Shown here piece by piece: positions 6,602 through 14,033 of a stretch of 14,985 bases of DNA. This DNA is from JAMOAW01 sp039908535 (lineage in GTDB: Bacteria > Pseudomonadota > Magnetococcia > Magnetococcales > JADFZT01), in the NCBI GenBank assembly GCA_039908535.1, contig JAMOAW010000074.1, positions 1 to 14,985 on the forward strand, in the 5' to 3' direction. The stretch's first letter is position 1, and each line of letters begins with the position of its first letter. The translations under genes and the position numbers were made by a program. Under the pieces are notes generated by a model, which was given only the letters and a program-made list of their open reading frames with translations, was not told where the DNA came from and did no database searches.

Positions 6602-7723
6602 ATGTCAAATTTAACGCCGACCATCCTCTGGATTGGTTTGTTTTTCTTTTTTTTCTGTATCAATAGTGTTCATATCGTGGAAGGAAACGCATCGGAGGGG
6701 AGCAAAAAGCCCGCTGCAAAATATGCTTTTCATCTTTCTGATGCACGATACCTCTCTCCAGGTGGAGAGGTGCTTTTGTCTGTGGAGGGGCTCACCTTGC
6801 CAGAAGAACGGATCATGTCCATCACCTTTGATGATGGTCCAGAGATGCGCGATTTAGAAATCATGGCACTATTAAAAAAGCATAATATTTTGGCGACTTT
6901 TTTTTACATTGGCCAAAAGGTAAAGGCCATGCCGGAAATCGTTGAGAAAGTTTTGGCGGAAAAAAATGAGATTGGCTACCATTCGTATCAGCATCAAAGA
7001 TTGCAATGGTTTTCTTCGAGCAGTTTGGCAGAGGATTTTCGGCAGGGAAGGGCAGTTTTGAACAATTTGGGTGTCCCCTTAAGATGGTTTCGTCCTCCTT
7101 ATGGTTACTTTGATAGCAAAGTGATCCAAGCCGCTAAAGATCAGGGGATGGAGACCATTTTGTGGACCATTGATTCCAGAGATTGGACGGGCATCTCAGC
7201 TCAAACCATGGCCAGAAATGTCATTGGGCAGTTTCATCCTGGTGCGGTATTGCTGTTTCACAGTACCCATCCCGTTACCCTTCAGGCACTACCAGAGGTG
7301 TTGGCAGCGGCTGAAAAAGAAAATTATCGTTTTGTTGCTCTAGGCGAATGGCGGCAAACCGTTTTGGTCGCCAATTGTCGAATGTCTGGAAAATCTTGTC
7401 CAACTGTTCCAAACACGCAAGTCGTCAATTCGCAAGTTCCTCCTCCTGAAAAACTCCTTCCACCAGCTAAAGTGAGTAGGCCGATTATTCCTAATTCTCG
7501 TGCGACTTCTCGTGTGCCCGTAAAGGAATCCCCCATTGAAACCGATGAGGAGGATTTTTCGTCAGATCTTTCCGAAGAAGTCTCTTCTCCTGTAGTCCAG
7601 AATGAAGCTCATGATTCTTTTTCAGATGTTCCTTTGTTGCCAACCGTGGATGACTCTCAATCCACTTCCAGCACTTTGGTCCGTCCTCTTCCCCCCGTGG
7701 TTTTGATTCAACCCGTATTTTGA
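6602..7723 (+). CDS. CE4 polysaccharide deacetylase (NodB domain), signal-anchored, disordered tail
   Basis: Metal-dependent deacetylase of N- or O-acetylated surface polysaccharide or peptidoglycan, acting outside the cytoplasmic membrane. In the 373-residue protein from the ATG at 6602, residues 8-26 are a hydrophobic signal or anchor segment rich in Phe. The NodB domain carries all five motifs: TFDDGP (75-80; D77 base, D78 metal ligand), HSYQH (H127, H131 metal ligands), RPPYG (164-168), DSRDW (191-195) and LFHS (H220). Catalysis is therefore expected. After residue about 260 a tail of roughly 115 residues rich in Pro, Ser, Val and acidic residues looks disordered. An upstream GTG at 6518 would bury the signal segment, so I prefer 6602 although its ribosome site is weak. 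It is divergent from isc; the substrate is unknown. Confidence 0.88.
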   Translation: MSNLTPTILWIGLFFFFFCINSVHIVEGNASEGSKKPAAKYAFHLSDARYLSPGGEVLLSVEGLTLPEERIMSITFDDGPEMRDLEIMALLKKHNILATFFYIGQKVKAMPEIVEKVLAEKNEIGYHSYQHQRLQWFSSSSLAEDFRQGRAVLNNLGVPLRWFRPPYGYFDSKVIQAAKDQGMETILWTIDSRDWTGISAQTMARNVIGQFHPGAVLLFHSTHPVTLQALPEVLAAAEKENYRFVALGEWRQTVLVANCRMSGKSCPTVPNTQVVNSQVPPPEKLLPPAKVSRPIIPNSRATSRVPVKESPIETDEEDFSSDLSEEVSSPVVQNEAHDSFSDVPLLPTVDDSQSTSSTLVRPLPPVVLIQPVF

Positions 7724-7747
7724 TTTATATAGATTTAGAATCAAAAT
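7717..7747. terminator. Weak bidirectional hairpin between convergent genes
   Basis: ATTTTGAT (7717-7724) and ATCAAAAT (7740-7747) form a perfect 8-bp inverted repeat with a 15-nt loop. It overlaps the deacetylase stop and faces the convergent gene ending at 7771. The stem is AT-rich and lacks a real U-tract, so its role as terminator is doubtful. Confidence 0.25.
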
Positions 7748-7770
7748 AAGAAGAGGGCATCGTTTTGGTG

Positions 7771-8448
7771 CTATTGTGGGTTTTCCGTAGGAAAGTTGAT
7801 ATAGGCTTCTAAGGTAAATTTAGCGAAAAATTTTAGATAGCGCAAATATAAAACGCCACCAAGGAAAAAGGCAAAGTCGATATAGAGCCAGTGGGTAGCG
7901 GGATACCCACCAAAGCCGTGCCAAAGAGAGCGTACATGAGTTCCGAAGCCCGCCATGCCAATGATTAATACTGCCAACGTTAAATTTCTTGCCAATTCGT
8001 ATTGATTTTTAAGTTTTTTGAGTCGTTTTTGGGGGCCAGGGATTTTTTTACTCTCTAGGTAAACATCACGAAAAAATTGAGTTGCCTTTTGATTTGGAAA
8101 ATTATTCAAAATTTGTTGTCTTTTTTCTGGGGAGAGAATTTTGTAATACCCGGTTAAAAGCCAATTGAAGAAGTTTTGGGAAGAGGTGTGTTCTATAAGA
8201 AGAGAGATCGGATTGAGGTTGAGTATGTTTGACAAGAAGTGTTCAAGAATTCTTTGGGAGAATTCGGCGATCAGGTGACCAGATAAATAGGCCAGAGCAA
8301 AGGCCATGATCCAAGCCTGAAGGGTTAATGGGGTTTTTAAAATGGTTCCACCATTCAAGACGATATCTAAACCGAATAAGAGGGTAAAGCCGGGGGTAAG
8401 ATATTTGAAAAAATCATAGTTGGTAGATGGGAAGTAATTTTTTAACAT
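7771..8448 (-). CDS. Hypothetical four-helix inner-membrane protein
   Basis: I do not recognise this 225-residue protein. It has hydrophobic segments at about 17-35, 43-62, 154-171 and 185-204, giving two hairpin pairs around a soluble middle of about 90 residues (63-152) that is helical and becomes strongly basic near its end (KKIPGPQKRLKKLKNQ). The first pair contains YLTPGF and ends with SGHLIAEFSQRILE, reminiscent of small uncharacterised bacterial membrane proteins starting Y.YL.PGF. The ATG at 8448 has GAGG about 10 nt upstream, so expression is credible. It stands alone, convergent with the deacetylase gene and divergent from the response regulator, so context gives no function. Confidence 0.7.
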   Translation of the reverse strand: MLKNYFPSTNYDFFKYLTPGFTLLFGLDIVLNGGTILKTPLTLQAWIMAFALAYLSGHLIAEFSQRILEHFLSNILNLNPISLLIEHTSSQNFFNWLLTGYYKILSPEKRQQILNNFPNQKATQFFRDVYLESKKIPGPQKRLKKLKNQYELARNLTLAVLIIGMAGFGTHVRSLWHGFGGYPATHWLYIDFAFFLGGVLYLRYLKFFAKFTLEAYINFPTENPQ

Positions 8449-8518
8449 GGATTTTCCCTCGATGGAATCTAGGGTTAGATAGATGATGAGATTTTCACGG
8501 CAGTAAATAAAAACATAA

Positions 8519-8613
8519 CTGTGGGGATAAATCCACTATACACCCTCTTTTTTTAAGAAAAAGGGGTACAAAAAATTAGGGGGTGGCTTTTTGCCCCACA
8601 AGGTCTTGATTTT
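8519..8613. repeat. Degenerate palindromic repeat, copy C
   Basis: Three consecutive hairpins lie here: GTGGGGA/TCCAC (8521-8536), CCCTCTTTTT with AAAAAGGGG across a short loop (about 8543-8566), and GTGGC/GCCCCAC (8583-8599). The stretch CACCCTCTTTTTTT resembles the right end of copy B. AAGAAAAAGGGG matches the minus-strand end of copy A, and CAAGGTCTTGATTTT (8599-8613) matches the sequence next to copy A's other hairpin (minus strand, CAAGGTCTTGACTTT). The parts look like two repeat ends joined tail to tail. Decay makes exact borders uncertain. Confidence 0.45.
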
Positions 8614-8821
8614 GATTGTCCTTTATCAATTCCATTTATTCTTTTGTTATTTTAGCATTCGCGGAGGCATCTTCGCAATCTGTTTTTCTATTAAAATTGG
8701 GCTAGCTTATGACCTGCCATCTGGTGTAGAGTGTTTCGTGAGGGAGTGTCAAAAAAAATCAAAATAATTTACAGTGTATCGAGTGCAATGAGGCAGGATT
8801 GTTTCATCTGTGGAATTGTTG

Positions 8822-8841
8822 TTCACTCTGATACAAGTGAA
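8822..8841. promoter_or_regulatory. Operator-like inverted repeat upstream of the response regulator
   Basis: TTCACT (8822-8827) and AGTGAA (8836-8841) form a perfect 6-bp inverted repeat with centres 14 bp apart, ending 29 bp before the ATG at 8871. Symmetry and position suggest a dimeric DNA-binding protein site, possibly autoregulation by the adjacent Fis-type HTH protein. No protein is assigned by motif. Confidence 0.35.
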
Positions 8842-8870
8842 ACCTATCCTAAAAAATTGGATTGCAAACC

Positions 8871-10274
8871 ATGGCCAATGAATTAGGGCGGATGCCGCCT
8901 GTGATTTTGGTAGATGATGAACCTGAGGTTTTGTTCAGCACACAAACCTTGCTGAAAACGAACCATATTTCTCCAATTATCACCATGGAAAATGCTCTAG
9001 AATTAATTCCATTTTTGGAAAATAATCAGGTTGGTATTGTTGTGTTAGATTTGGCAATGCCGAAAATGAATGGCACCGAGTTGTTGCCGGAAATTGTCAG
9101 ACGTTTTCCAGAGGTGCCCGTGATCGTCATGACCGCCACTCAGGAGGTGGAGATGGCGGTGGCTTGTATGAAAGAGGGTGCCTTCGATTATCTTTTAAAG
9201 CCTGTTGAAAAAAGTCGTTTTGTCTCTTGCATCCAGCGGGCCATGGAGGTGCGTTCTCTGCGTATGAAGGTTGGCAAACTGACTGATTGTCTTTTTTCCG
9301 ACCATTTGGAACATCAATCCGCTTTCGCTGGTATGTTGACCCAAAGTGTTAAAATGCGGGCTGTTTTTCGTTATGCCGAAGCCGTAGCGGTCTCTAGTGA
9401 ACCGGTGTTGATTTCAGGTGAGACTGGTACTGGCAAAGAAAAAATGGTCGAGACCCTGCACCTGATTAGTGGTAGAGGTGGTTCATTAGTCGCTTTGAAC
9501 GTGGCTGGTCTTGATGATACCATGTTTTCTGATACCCTGTTTGGTCATCGCAAGGGGGCCTTTACCGGAGCGGATCAAAACCGTGAAGGCATGATCGCCA
9601 AAGCCGCTGGGGGAACCCTATTTTTAGACGAAATTGGTGATTTGACCAAATCTTCTCAGGTGAAACTTTTGCGACTTCTGCAAGAACGTAAATATTTTCC
9701 TTTGGGGGCAGATGGTTATCTTAAAACAGACGCTAGAATTCTTTGTGCAACCAATCGTGATTTAAAAAAGATGATGACGGAGGATGAATTTCGTCCTGAT
9801 CTTTTTTTTCGTCTTTCTGCGCATCAAATTCGTCTTCCTCCTCTGCGGGAAAGACGTGAAGATATCTTTTTGTTGGTGCCGCATTTTCTTAAAGAGGCTG
9901 CCGACTCTATGGGAAAATCGGTGCCGATGGTGCCACCGGAACTATATCATCTGCTTAATGTATATGATTTTCCAGGAAATATCCGCGAATTGCGTGCGAT
10001 GGTTTTTGATGCTGTTGCTCAGCACCAAACAGGCACGCTCTCTTTGGCCCGTTTTCGAGAGACTATCCTTGTTGCCAAAGGCTCCAAACCTTTACCCCCT
10101 CTTCCTCAAGATCCGTTGTTGAGTTTTTCTGAAAAACGTCTGCCTACCTTTAAAGAAGCGGAAGATCTTCTGATTCAGGAGGCTATTTTGCGTGCAAAAG
10201 GGAATAAAAGTGTGGCTGCTTCTTTGCTTGGGGTTACCCGTCAAGCATTGAATTATAAATTAAGAAAGATATAA
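8871..10274 (+). CDS. NtrC-family sigma-54-dependent response regulator
   Basis: Three-domain activator of 467 residues. The receiver domain (10-125) has the acidic pair D15/D16, phospho-acceptor D60 (VLDLAMPKMNG), T88 and K110, so phosphorylation is expected. The AAA+ domain (about 150-395) has Walker A GETGTGKE (183-190), the sigma-54-contacting GAFTGA loop (229-234), Walker B LFLDE (250-254) and FRPDLFFRL (307-314). The C-terminal Fis-type HTH is at 445-465 (NKSVAASLLGVTRQALNYKL). All catalytic motifs are intact, so it should activate sigma-54 promoters by ATP hydrolysis. No histidine kinase gene lies beside it. I chose the ATG at 8871 over the TTG at 8862; the ribosome site is weak for either. 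Target genes are unknown. Confidence 0.93.
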   Translation: MANELGRMPPVILVDDEPEVLFSTQTLLKTNHISPIITMENALELIPFLENNQVGIVVLDLAMPKMNGTELLPEIVRRFPEVPVIVMTATQEVEMAVACMKEGAFDYLLKPVEKSRFVSCIQRAMEVRSLRMKVGKLTDCLFSDHLEHQSAFAGMLTQSVKMRAVFRYAEAVAVSSEPVLISGETGTGKEKMVETLHLISGRGGSLVALNVAGLDDTMFSDTLFGHRKGAFTGADQNREGMIAKAAGGTLFLDEIGDLTKSSQVKLLRLLQERKYFPLGADGYLKTDARILCATNRDLKKMMTEDEFRPDLFFRLSAHQIRLPPLRERREDIFLLVPHFLKEAADSMGKSVPMVPPELYHLLNVYDFPGNIRELRAMVFDAVAQHQTGTLSLARFRETILVAKGSKPLPPLPQDPLLSFSEKRLPTFKEAEDLLIQEAILRAKGNKSVAASLLGVTRQALNYKLRKI

Positions 10275-10535
10275 AATTTTAATATTGAGTGGCAAAAATT
10301 CATTTGTGTAAAAAAAATACGATTTATGATAACTTGTTGATTTTAAATTTTTTATTTGTTATTTTTTTGTTGTATTTTTATATTTTCATTCAAAAATTTC
10401 CCCCCCCATTCGGTGCAAGTATAAGCATTCATTTTTTTGTAACTTGCTGTTAACATTTGTGTTTTACAATGAATATAAAAATGGCATAGATCTTGATATA
10501 TATTCAGTAAGTGTTTGTGATAAATTGTTAAAAGA

Positions 10536-10568
10536 ATGGATCCCCCCTTTATTGGGAGTGTGATCCAT
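10536..10568. repeat. Hairpin-forming inverted repeat
   Basis: ATGGATC (10536-10542) pairs perfectly with GATCCAT (10562-10568), and CCC/GGG pairing inside the loop can extend it. It ends 2 nt before the terminator-like hairpin at 10570, so the two could form a pair of stacked stems in one transcript. Confidence 0.4.
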
Positions 10569-10569
10569 A

Positions 10570-10621
10570 CCAGGGGTTGGTTGGATCCCCCCCCCTCTTT
10601 CGATCGACCCCTGGTTTTTTT
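10570..10621 (+). terminator. Intrinsic-terminator-like hairpin with T7 tail
   Basis: CCAGGGGT (10570-10577) and ACCCCTGG (10607-10614) form a perfect 8-bp GC-rich stem, followed directly by seven T (10615-10621). The 29-nt loop, containing a run of ten C, is long for a standard terminator. It is about 300 bp after the response regulator stop, so it either ends a long 3' UTR or a separate small transcript. Confidence 0.5.
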
Positions 10622-10824
10622 AGAATACTTTTTTTTCAAGGATGAAGAAATATGAATGGCCTCAGGGGGTAACTCCTCTGATGCCACCAAGGATGGAAAA
10701 AAATAGGAGAGATACCTTTTTGCAGCTGATATCCTATTGACCAATTTGTGGTTGCTCTTTACCTCTATTTGGTCCTGGAAGTTTTGTTTTTTTTCGTGTA
10801 TAAGGTTTGAAAATCAAGATTGGT

Positions 10825-10841
10825 CCACAAGTTTCTTGTGG
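10825..10841. repeat. Short perfect hairpin
   Basis: CCACAAG, loop TTT, CTTGTGG: a 7-bp perfect stem with a 3-nt loop, 9 bp upstream of the larger inverted repeat at 10851. Such tight loops favour a real RNA hairpin. Confidence 0.45.
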
Positions 10842-10850
10842 CCCTACCAA

Positions 10851-10892
10851 GGACCGGATTGAGGAGATCCCCCCAATCTTTTCATCCGGTCC
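10851..10892. repeat. Long-range inverted repeat upstream of the EAL gene
   Basis: GGACCGGAT (10851-10859) pairs perfectly with ATCCGGTCC (10884-10892). Inside, ATTG (10858-10861) can instead pair with CAAT (10874-10877), giving two alternative folds. The loop contains GAGGAG, a ribosome-site-like sequence. It lies about 210 bp before the EAL start. It may be a leader-RNA element, but no known riboswitch core is recognised. Confidence 0.4.
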
Positions 10893-11104
10893 TGAGGTTA
10901 AATTCTTTCTGACTCCTTTTAATCTAAACCAATCCCAATTTAACTTAGTATTGATTCTGCTAATTTTTTTTTATTTAAAAAAAAAATTAAATGAAAGACT
11001 CTTTTTTTGCTGATTTTTTTGTAAAAATAGAGTCAAATGGTGCAACAAGGTAATCCATTTCCATTCGAAACCGCCTTATTGAATGAAACAAAAGGAGATA
11101 TTGT

Positions 11105-12445
11105 ATGCCCGCTTCTTCATCCGAATCCAATCTGACTTCCCAAGCAGGAGGACTATTCGGAGGACGTGAAATCCATCATCTTGAGCAGTCTGTTCATGAG
11201 CATGATGGGCGTTTATATGCCATGTTTGATTCTTTAAAACTCGTCTCTCGTTTTCAAAGCGTTTTTAGTTCAACCCATCAACGTGGGGTTGGCTTTGAAG
11301 CTTTTTTGCGAGGTAAAAATCCAGCCGACGACTCTCTTATCCCAGGTTCGCAACTTTTTTCCCGATTATCCACAACCGAAGATCTTGTTCGACTGGATCG
11401 GATGCGTTTGATGTTGCATATAAAAAATTTCATTTCTGCCAATATTCCCGATCGTTGGCTATTCATGAACATTCACTCCAAGGCATTGTTAGGTAAGATA
11501 GAACCCGATGTTGCTTTTTTGGAGCAGTTGTTGGAACACGAGGGTCTGCCTCCCTATCGTATAGTTGTTGCTTTGCGTGAGCATTCGATTGAATGTAAAC
11601 CATTTATTGTGCGCACAATCGAGAAATTACGTGAATTGGGGTGTTTGATTCTTTTTGACGATTTTCGTGCTGAATCGGCCAACTTGGATATTATTTGGCG
11701 TCATCATCCCGATATTGTTAAGTTGGATCGCTCTTTTATTGAAGATGCCCTTAAGTGTGGACGTGCCAAACGGATGCTCTACAAGCTGATTTCGCTGATT
11801 CATGCTTCGGGTAGTTTGGTTTTGATGGAAAAGATTGAGACCGAAGAAGAGTCCTTTATCGCCATGCGGTTGGAGTCCGATCTTTTTCAGGGACGTTTTT
11901 GGGGTAACTTTGAGACCCGACCCGTTGTCTACCGTATCACTGGCGAAGACCGGGGCAGCATTGTGGATGAGGCTTTCCAAGGGATACGCAAACGGTGTGG
12001 GCAAGAGGTGTTGCGAGACACTCGAATTCATAACATGGAGATGAGCTATTCCACCAATGAGTTTATTCAGTGTGCCTGGAATTATGCCGATGGGATGCCA
12101 TTGCAGGAAGCGGCGGCGGCCTTGTTGCAAGTTCCCCGTGTTGAACGGGTTTATCTATTGGATAAATTGGGAACGCAAATTGGTCCCAATGTTTTACCAG
12201 CAGATAAAATTAACACGCTGGATCTGCGTTATAAACCTTTACTAGACACCAGGGGAGCCACCTGGACCCGGCGTTCTCTTTACGTAGATGCCATGCGCAA
12301 TCCTGGTGTTGTGCAACTTTCTCGTCCCTATCGTTCTGCTATGAACCTCAATCTTTGTACCACCATGTCTATGACGTTTCAATACGATGGTGTGACCTAT
12401 ATCCTCTGCTGCGATATCCTCTGGCAGGATGACATGATCCTTTAA
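11105..12445 (+). CDS. EAL-domain protein with C-terminal PDC/Cache-like domain
   Basis: Candidate c-di-GMP phosphodiesterase or c-di-GMP-binding protein of 446 residues, with no membrane segment, hence cytosolic. The EAL domain spans about 40-270. The signature reads EAF (65-67) rather than EAL, and metal and substrate residues seem kept: E65, N122, E159, D185/D186, K206, E242 and Q262 (FQGRFWG). Loop 6, normally DFGTG, is DFRAES, a region needed for activity and dimer signalling in studied EAL proteins, so activity may be low or conditional. The C-terminal part (about 315-440: VERVYLLDKLGTQI, RRSLYVDAM, LSRPYRS, a final YILCCDILW) resembles a PDC/Cache fold, the arrangement of Bacillus YkuI. 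The ATG has AAGGAGA 7 nt upstream. The nuoM-like gene starts 118 bp downstream on the same strand. Confidence 0.85.
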   Translation: MPASSSESNLTSQAGGLFGGREIHHLEQSVHEHDGRLYAMFDSLKLVSRFQSVFSSTHQRGVGFEAFLRGKNPADDSLIPGSQLFSRLSTTEDLVRLDRMRLMLHIKNFISANIPDRWLFMNIHSKALLGKIEPDVAFLEQLLEHEGLPPYRIVVALREHSIECKPFIVRTIEKLRELGCLILFDDFRAESANLDIIWRHHPDIVKLDRSFIEDALKCGRAKRMLYKLISLIHASGSLVLMEKIETEEESFIAMRLESDLFQGRFWGNFETRPVVYRITGEDRGSIVDEAFQGIRKRCGQEVLRDTRIHNMEMSYSTNEFIQCAWNYADGMPLQEAAAALLQVPRVERVYLLDKLGTQIGPNVLPADKINTLDLRYKPLLDTRGATWTRRSLYVDAMRNPGVVQLSRPYRSAMNLNLCTTMSMTFQYDGVTYILCCDILWQDDMIL

Positions 12446-12460
12446 AAATATCTGTAGATA

Positions 12461-12506
12461 TTTCTGACGGATGGGCTTTGTGGAAGATATGCCCATCTGT
12501 CGGAAA
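12461..12506 (+). terminator. Long hairpin between the EAL gene and the nuoM-like gene
   Basis: Bases 12461-12476 pair with 12491-12506 over 16 bp, including two G-T wobbles, around a 14-nt loop; AGATAT/ATATCT outside it can extend the stem. A separate small stem AAATATC/GATATTT (12446-12463) overlaps its left base. No U-tract follows, so it could be a weak or Rho-assisted terminator, an mRNA stabiliser or a processing site separating the EAL transcript from the downstream pair. Confidence 0.4.
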
Positions 12507-12563
12507 TAGAGATATCTTAATGCCTGCGTATAAAAATATATCTCACTTTCTTAAGGAAATAGA

Positions 12564-14030
12564 TTGCATAATTTGACTATTTTGCTATTTTTCCCTCTGT
12601 TTGGAGCGGGAATAATCGCATTGTTACGCCGAGATCAAGAGCCATTGATTCGTTATGTGGCTATGGGTATTTCATTGGGTACCCTTTTGTTTGCTTTTGG
12701 TCTATTAGCACTGTTTGACCCCTCTTCAGCCTCTTTGCAGTTGGCGGAATATTATCAATGGAATCCACGTTTGGGAACCCACTATTCTTTGGGTATTGAT
12801 GGATTTTCCTACCCCATGGTATTGTTGACAACGGTATTGAATTTTATTGCTATTTTGGCTTCGACAAATATTAAAAATCAAGTAAAAGGTTATTATATGC
12901 TTCTGTTGGCTTTAGAAACCGCCACATTGGGGGTTTTTATGGCTCAAGATTGGATCATGTTTTATTTATTTTGGGAAATGACACTGATTCCGCTATTTTT
13001 TCTGATTGATAAATGGGGTGGGGCCAACCGGGGTGGGGCTTCGATTAACTTTGTTCTGTATACCATGGGTGGTTCGGTTTTTATTTTGATTTCTCTTTTG
13101 GCCCTGATGGATGCCACGCATGCTCATACCTTTGAAATTTCTGTTTTGGTAGATTCTGCTCAACATTTAGGCGTTGAAACAACTGTATTTATTTTTATAG
13201 GTTTTTTGGTTGGATTTGGGGTGAAAATACCTATTTTCCCTATTCATGGTTGGCTTCCTTTGGCCCATGTTGAGGCTCCTAGTCCTGTGAGCATATTGCT
13301 TTCTGGGATTCTTCTTAAAATGGGGGCTTATGGATTGATTCGGGCGGTGCAAATGTTGCCGATGGCAGTTGAAAAATTGCAACCTTTTTTGGTTGCCTTG
13401 GCTTTTATTAATTTGATTTATGGGGCTCTTTTGGCTTGGCGACAACGGGATCTTAAAGGTATGATCGCCTATTCTTCTATTAGTCATATGGGGGTGGTGT
13501 TGTTGGGCATTGCCACTCTTAATGTGTTGGGATGGTTGGGGGCAATTATGCAGATGGTGGCGCATGGTTTGGTAGCTGCTATACTGTTTTTAATGATTGG
13601 TTTGTTGTATGAACGCACCCATACGCGAGATGTGGAGCAATACAGCTCTTTAATTTTGGTCACCCCTCATTTTGCTTTTTTTACTGTTTTAGCTTTTGTG
13701 GCGGCCATTGGTTTGCCGGGTACCACGAGTTTTATTGCCGAGCTGCATATTTTACTGGGAGGTTTTGAGCGGTGGGGGTGGTGGATGATTCTTTTGATGT
13801 TGGGCGTTTTGATCAATGCCACCTATGCTGTGCGTACCATTGGCCGGTTATTTACAGGTCCGGTGCGTCCGGCGATGCAACATATCCATGATCTTTTACC
13901 CCATGAACGCATTGCCGCCTCTATTTTGGTGATTGGTATTCTTGTGCTTGGCATCTACCCAGATTCTGCTCTGAAGCTGATGCGTGCGTCGGTAGATCAT
14001 GTCGGTTTTTTATTGGTGGGGTCGTATTAA
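12564..14030 (+). CDS. NuoM-like proton-channel subunit, probable DabB partner of DabA
   Basis: Polytopic inner-membrane protein of 488 residues from the Proton_antipo_M (NuoL/M/N, MrpA/D) family. Conserved antiporter residues are visible: E138 in FWEMTLIP, K221 in GFGVKIPIFPIHGW, K252 in LLKMGAYG, H334 in AHG and E393 in FIAELHIL. HVEAPSPVSILLSGILLKMG is closer to NuoM than NuoL. It stands outside a complex I operon and directly before a DUF2309 gene, the arrangement of DAB inorganic-carbon transporters, in which this family member is thought to supply the cation flux that drives CO2 or bicarbonate accumulation. The start is TTG at 12564 with AAGGAAA about 6 nt upstream. Known DabB proteins are NuoL-like, so the NuoM-like partner is notable; a second NuoL/M gene could lie beyond the window. 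Confidence 0.85.
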   Translation: MHNLTILLFFPLFGAGIIALLRRDQEPLIRYVAMGISLGTLLFAFGLLALFDPSSASLQLAEYYQWNPRLGTHYSLGIDGFSYPMVLLTTVLNFIAILASTNIKNQVKGYYMLLLALETATLGVFMAQDWIMFYLFWEMTLIPLFFLIDKWGGANRGGASINFVLYTMGGSVFILISLLALMDATHAHTFEISVLVDSAQHLGVETTVFIFIGFLVGFGVKIPIFPIHGWLPLAHVEAPSPVSILLSGILLKMGAYGLIRAVQMLPMAVEKLQPFLVALAFINLIYGALLAWRQRDLKGMIAYSSISHMGVVLLGIATLNVLGWLGAIMQMVAHGLVAAILFLMIGLLYERTHTRDVEQYSSLILVTPHFAFFTVLAFVAAIGLPGTTSFIAELHILLGGFERWGWWMILLMLGVLINATYAVRTIGRLFTGPVRPAMQHIHDLLPHERIAASILVIGILVLGIYPDSALKLMRASVDHVGFLLVGSY

Positions 14031-14033
14031 ACG

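Larger units (their letters stand above)
8449..8870. other. Intergenic region upstream of the response regulator
   Basis: This 422-bp gap holds a degenerate copy of the palindromic repeat (8519-8613) and a small inverted repeat near the right-hand gene (8822-8841). The remainder is AT-rich without an ORF that has a ribosome site. A clear sigma-70 or sigma-54 promoter was not seen. Confidence 0.5.
10275..11104. other. 830-bp AT-rich gap with several hairpins, no convincing gene
   Basis: Very AT-rich DNA with C- and T-homopolymers. Two open frames exist (minus 10352-10744, plus 10807-11013) but both begin at TTG, have low-complexity sequence and match no family I know. What stands out are four inverted repeats: 10536-10568, 10570-10614 followed by T7, 10825-10841 and 10851-10892. 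GGATCCCCCC occurs twice (10538 and 10583) and a related AGATCCCCCC at 10865. The right end supplies a strong ribosome site for the EAL gene. Confidence 0.5.

Noticed and set aside
10482..10497. Sigma-54 promoter-like TGGCAT-N5-TTGAT
   Set aside because: The -12 GC is missing (GA instead), and it is 600 bp from the next gene.
10352..10744. 130-codon minus-strand open frame
   Set aside because: TTG start without a ribosome site, low-complexity Lys/Asn-rich composition from AT-rich DNA, and it runs through the strong hairpins at 10536-10614.
10820..10900. c-di-GMP (GEMM) riboswitch before the EAL gene
   Set aside because: The GEMM core motifs around the two helices are not present; only generic stems are seen.
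10807..11013. 68-codon plus-strand open frame
   Set aside because: TTG start, no family resemblance, second half is poly-Leu/Lys/Phe from T and A runs, and it crosses the inverted repeats.
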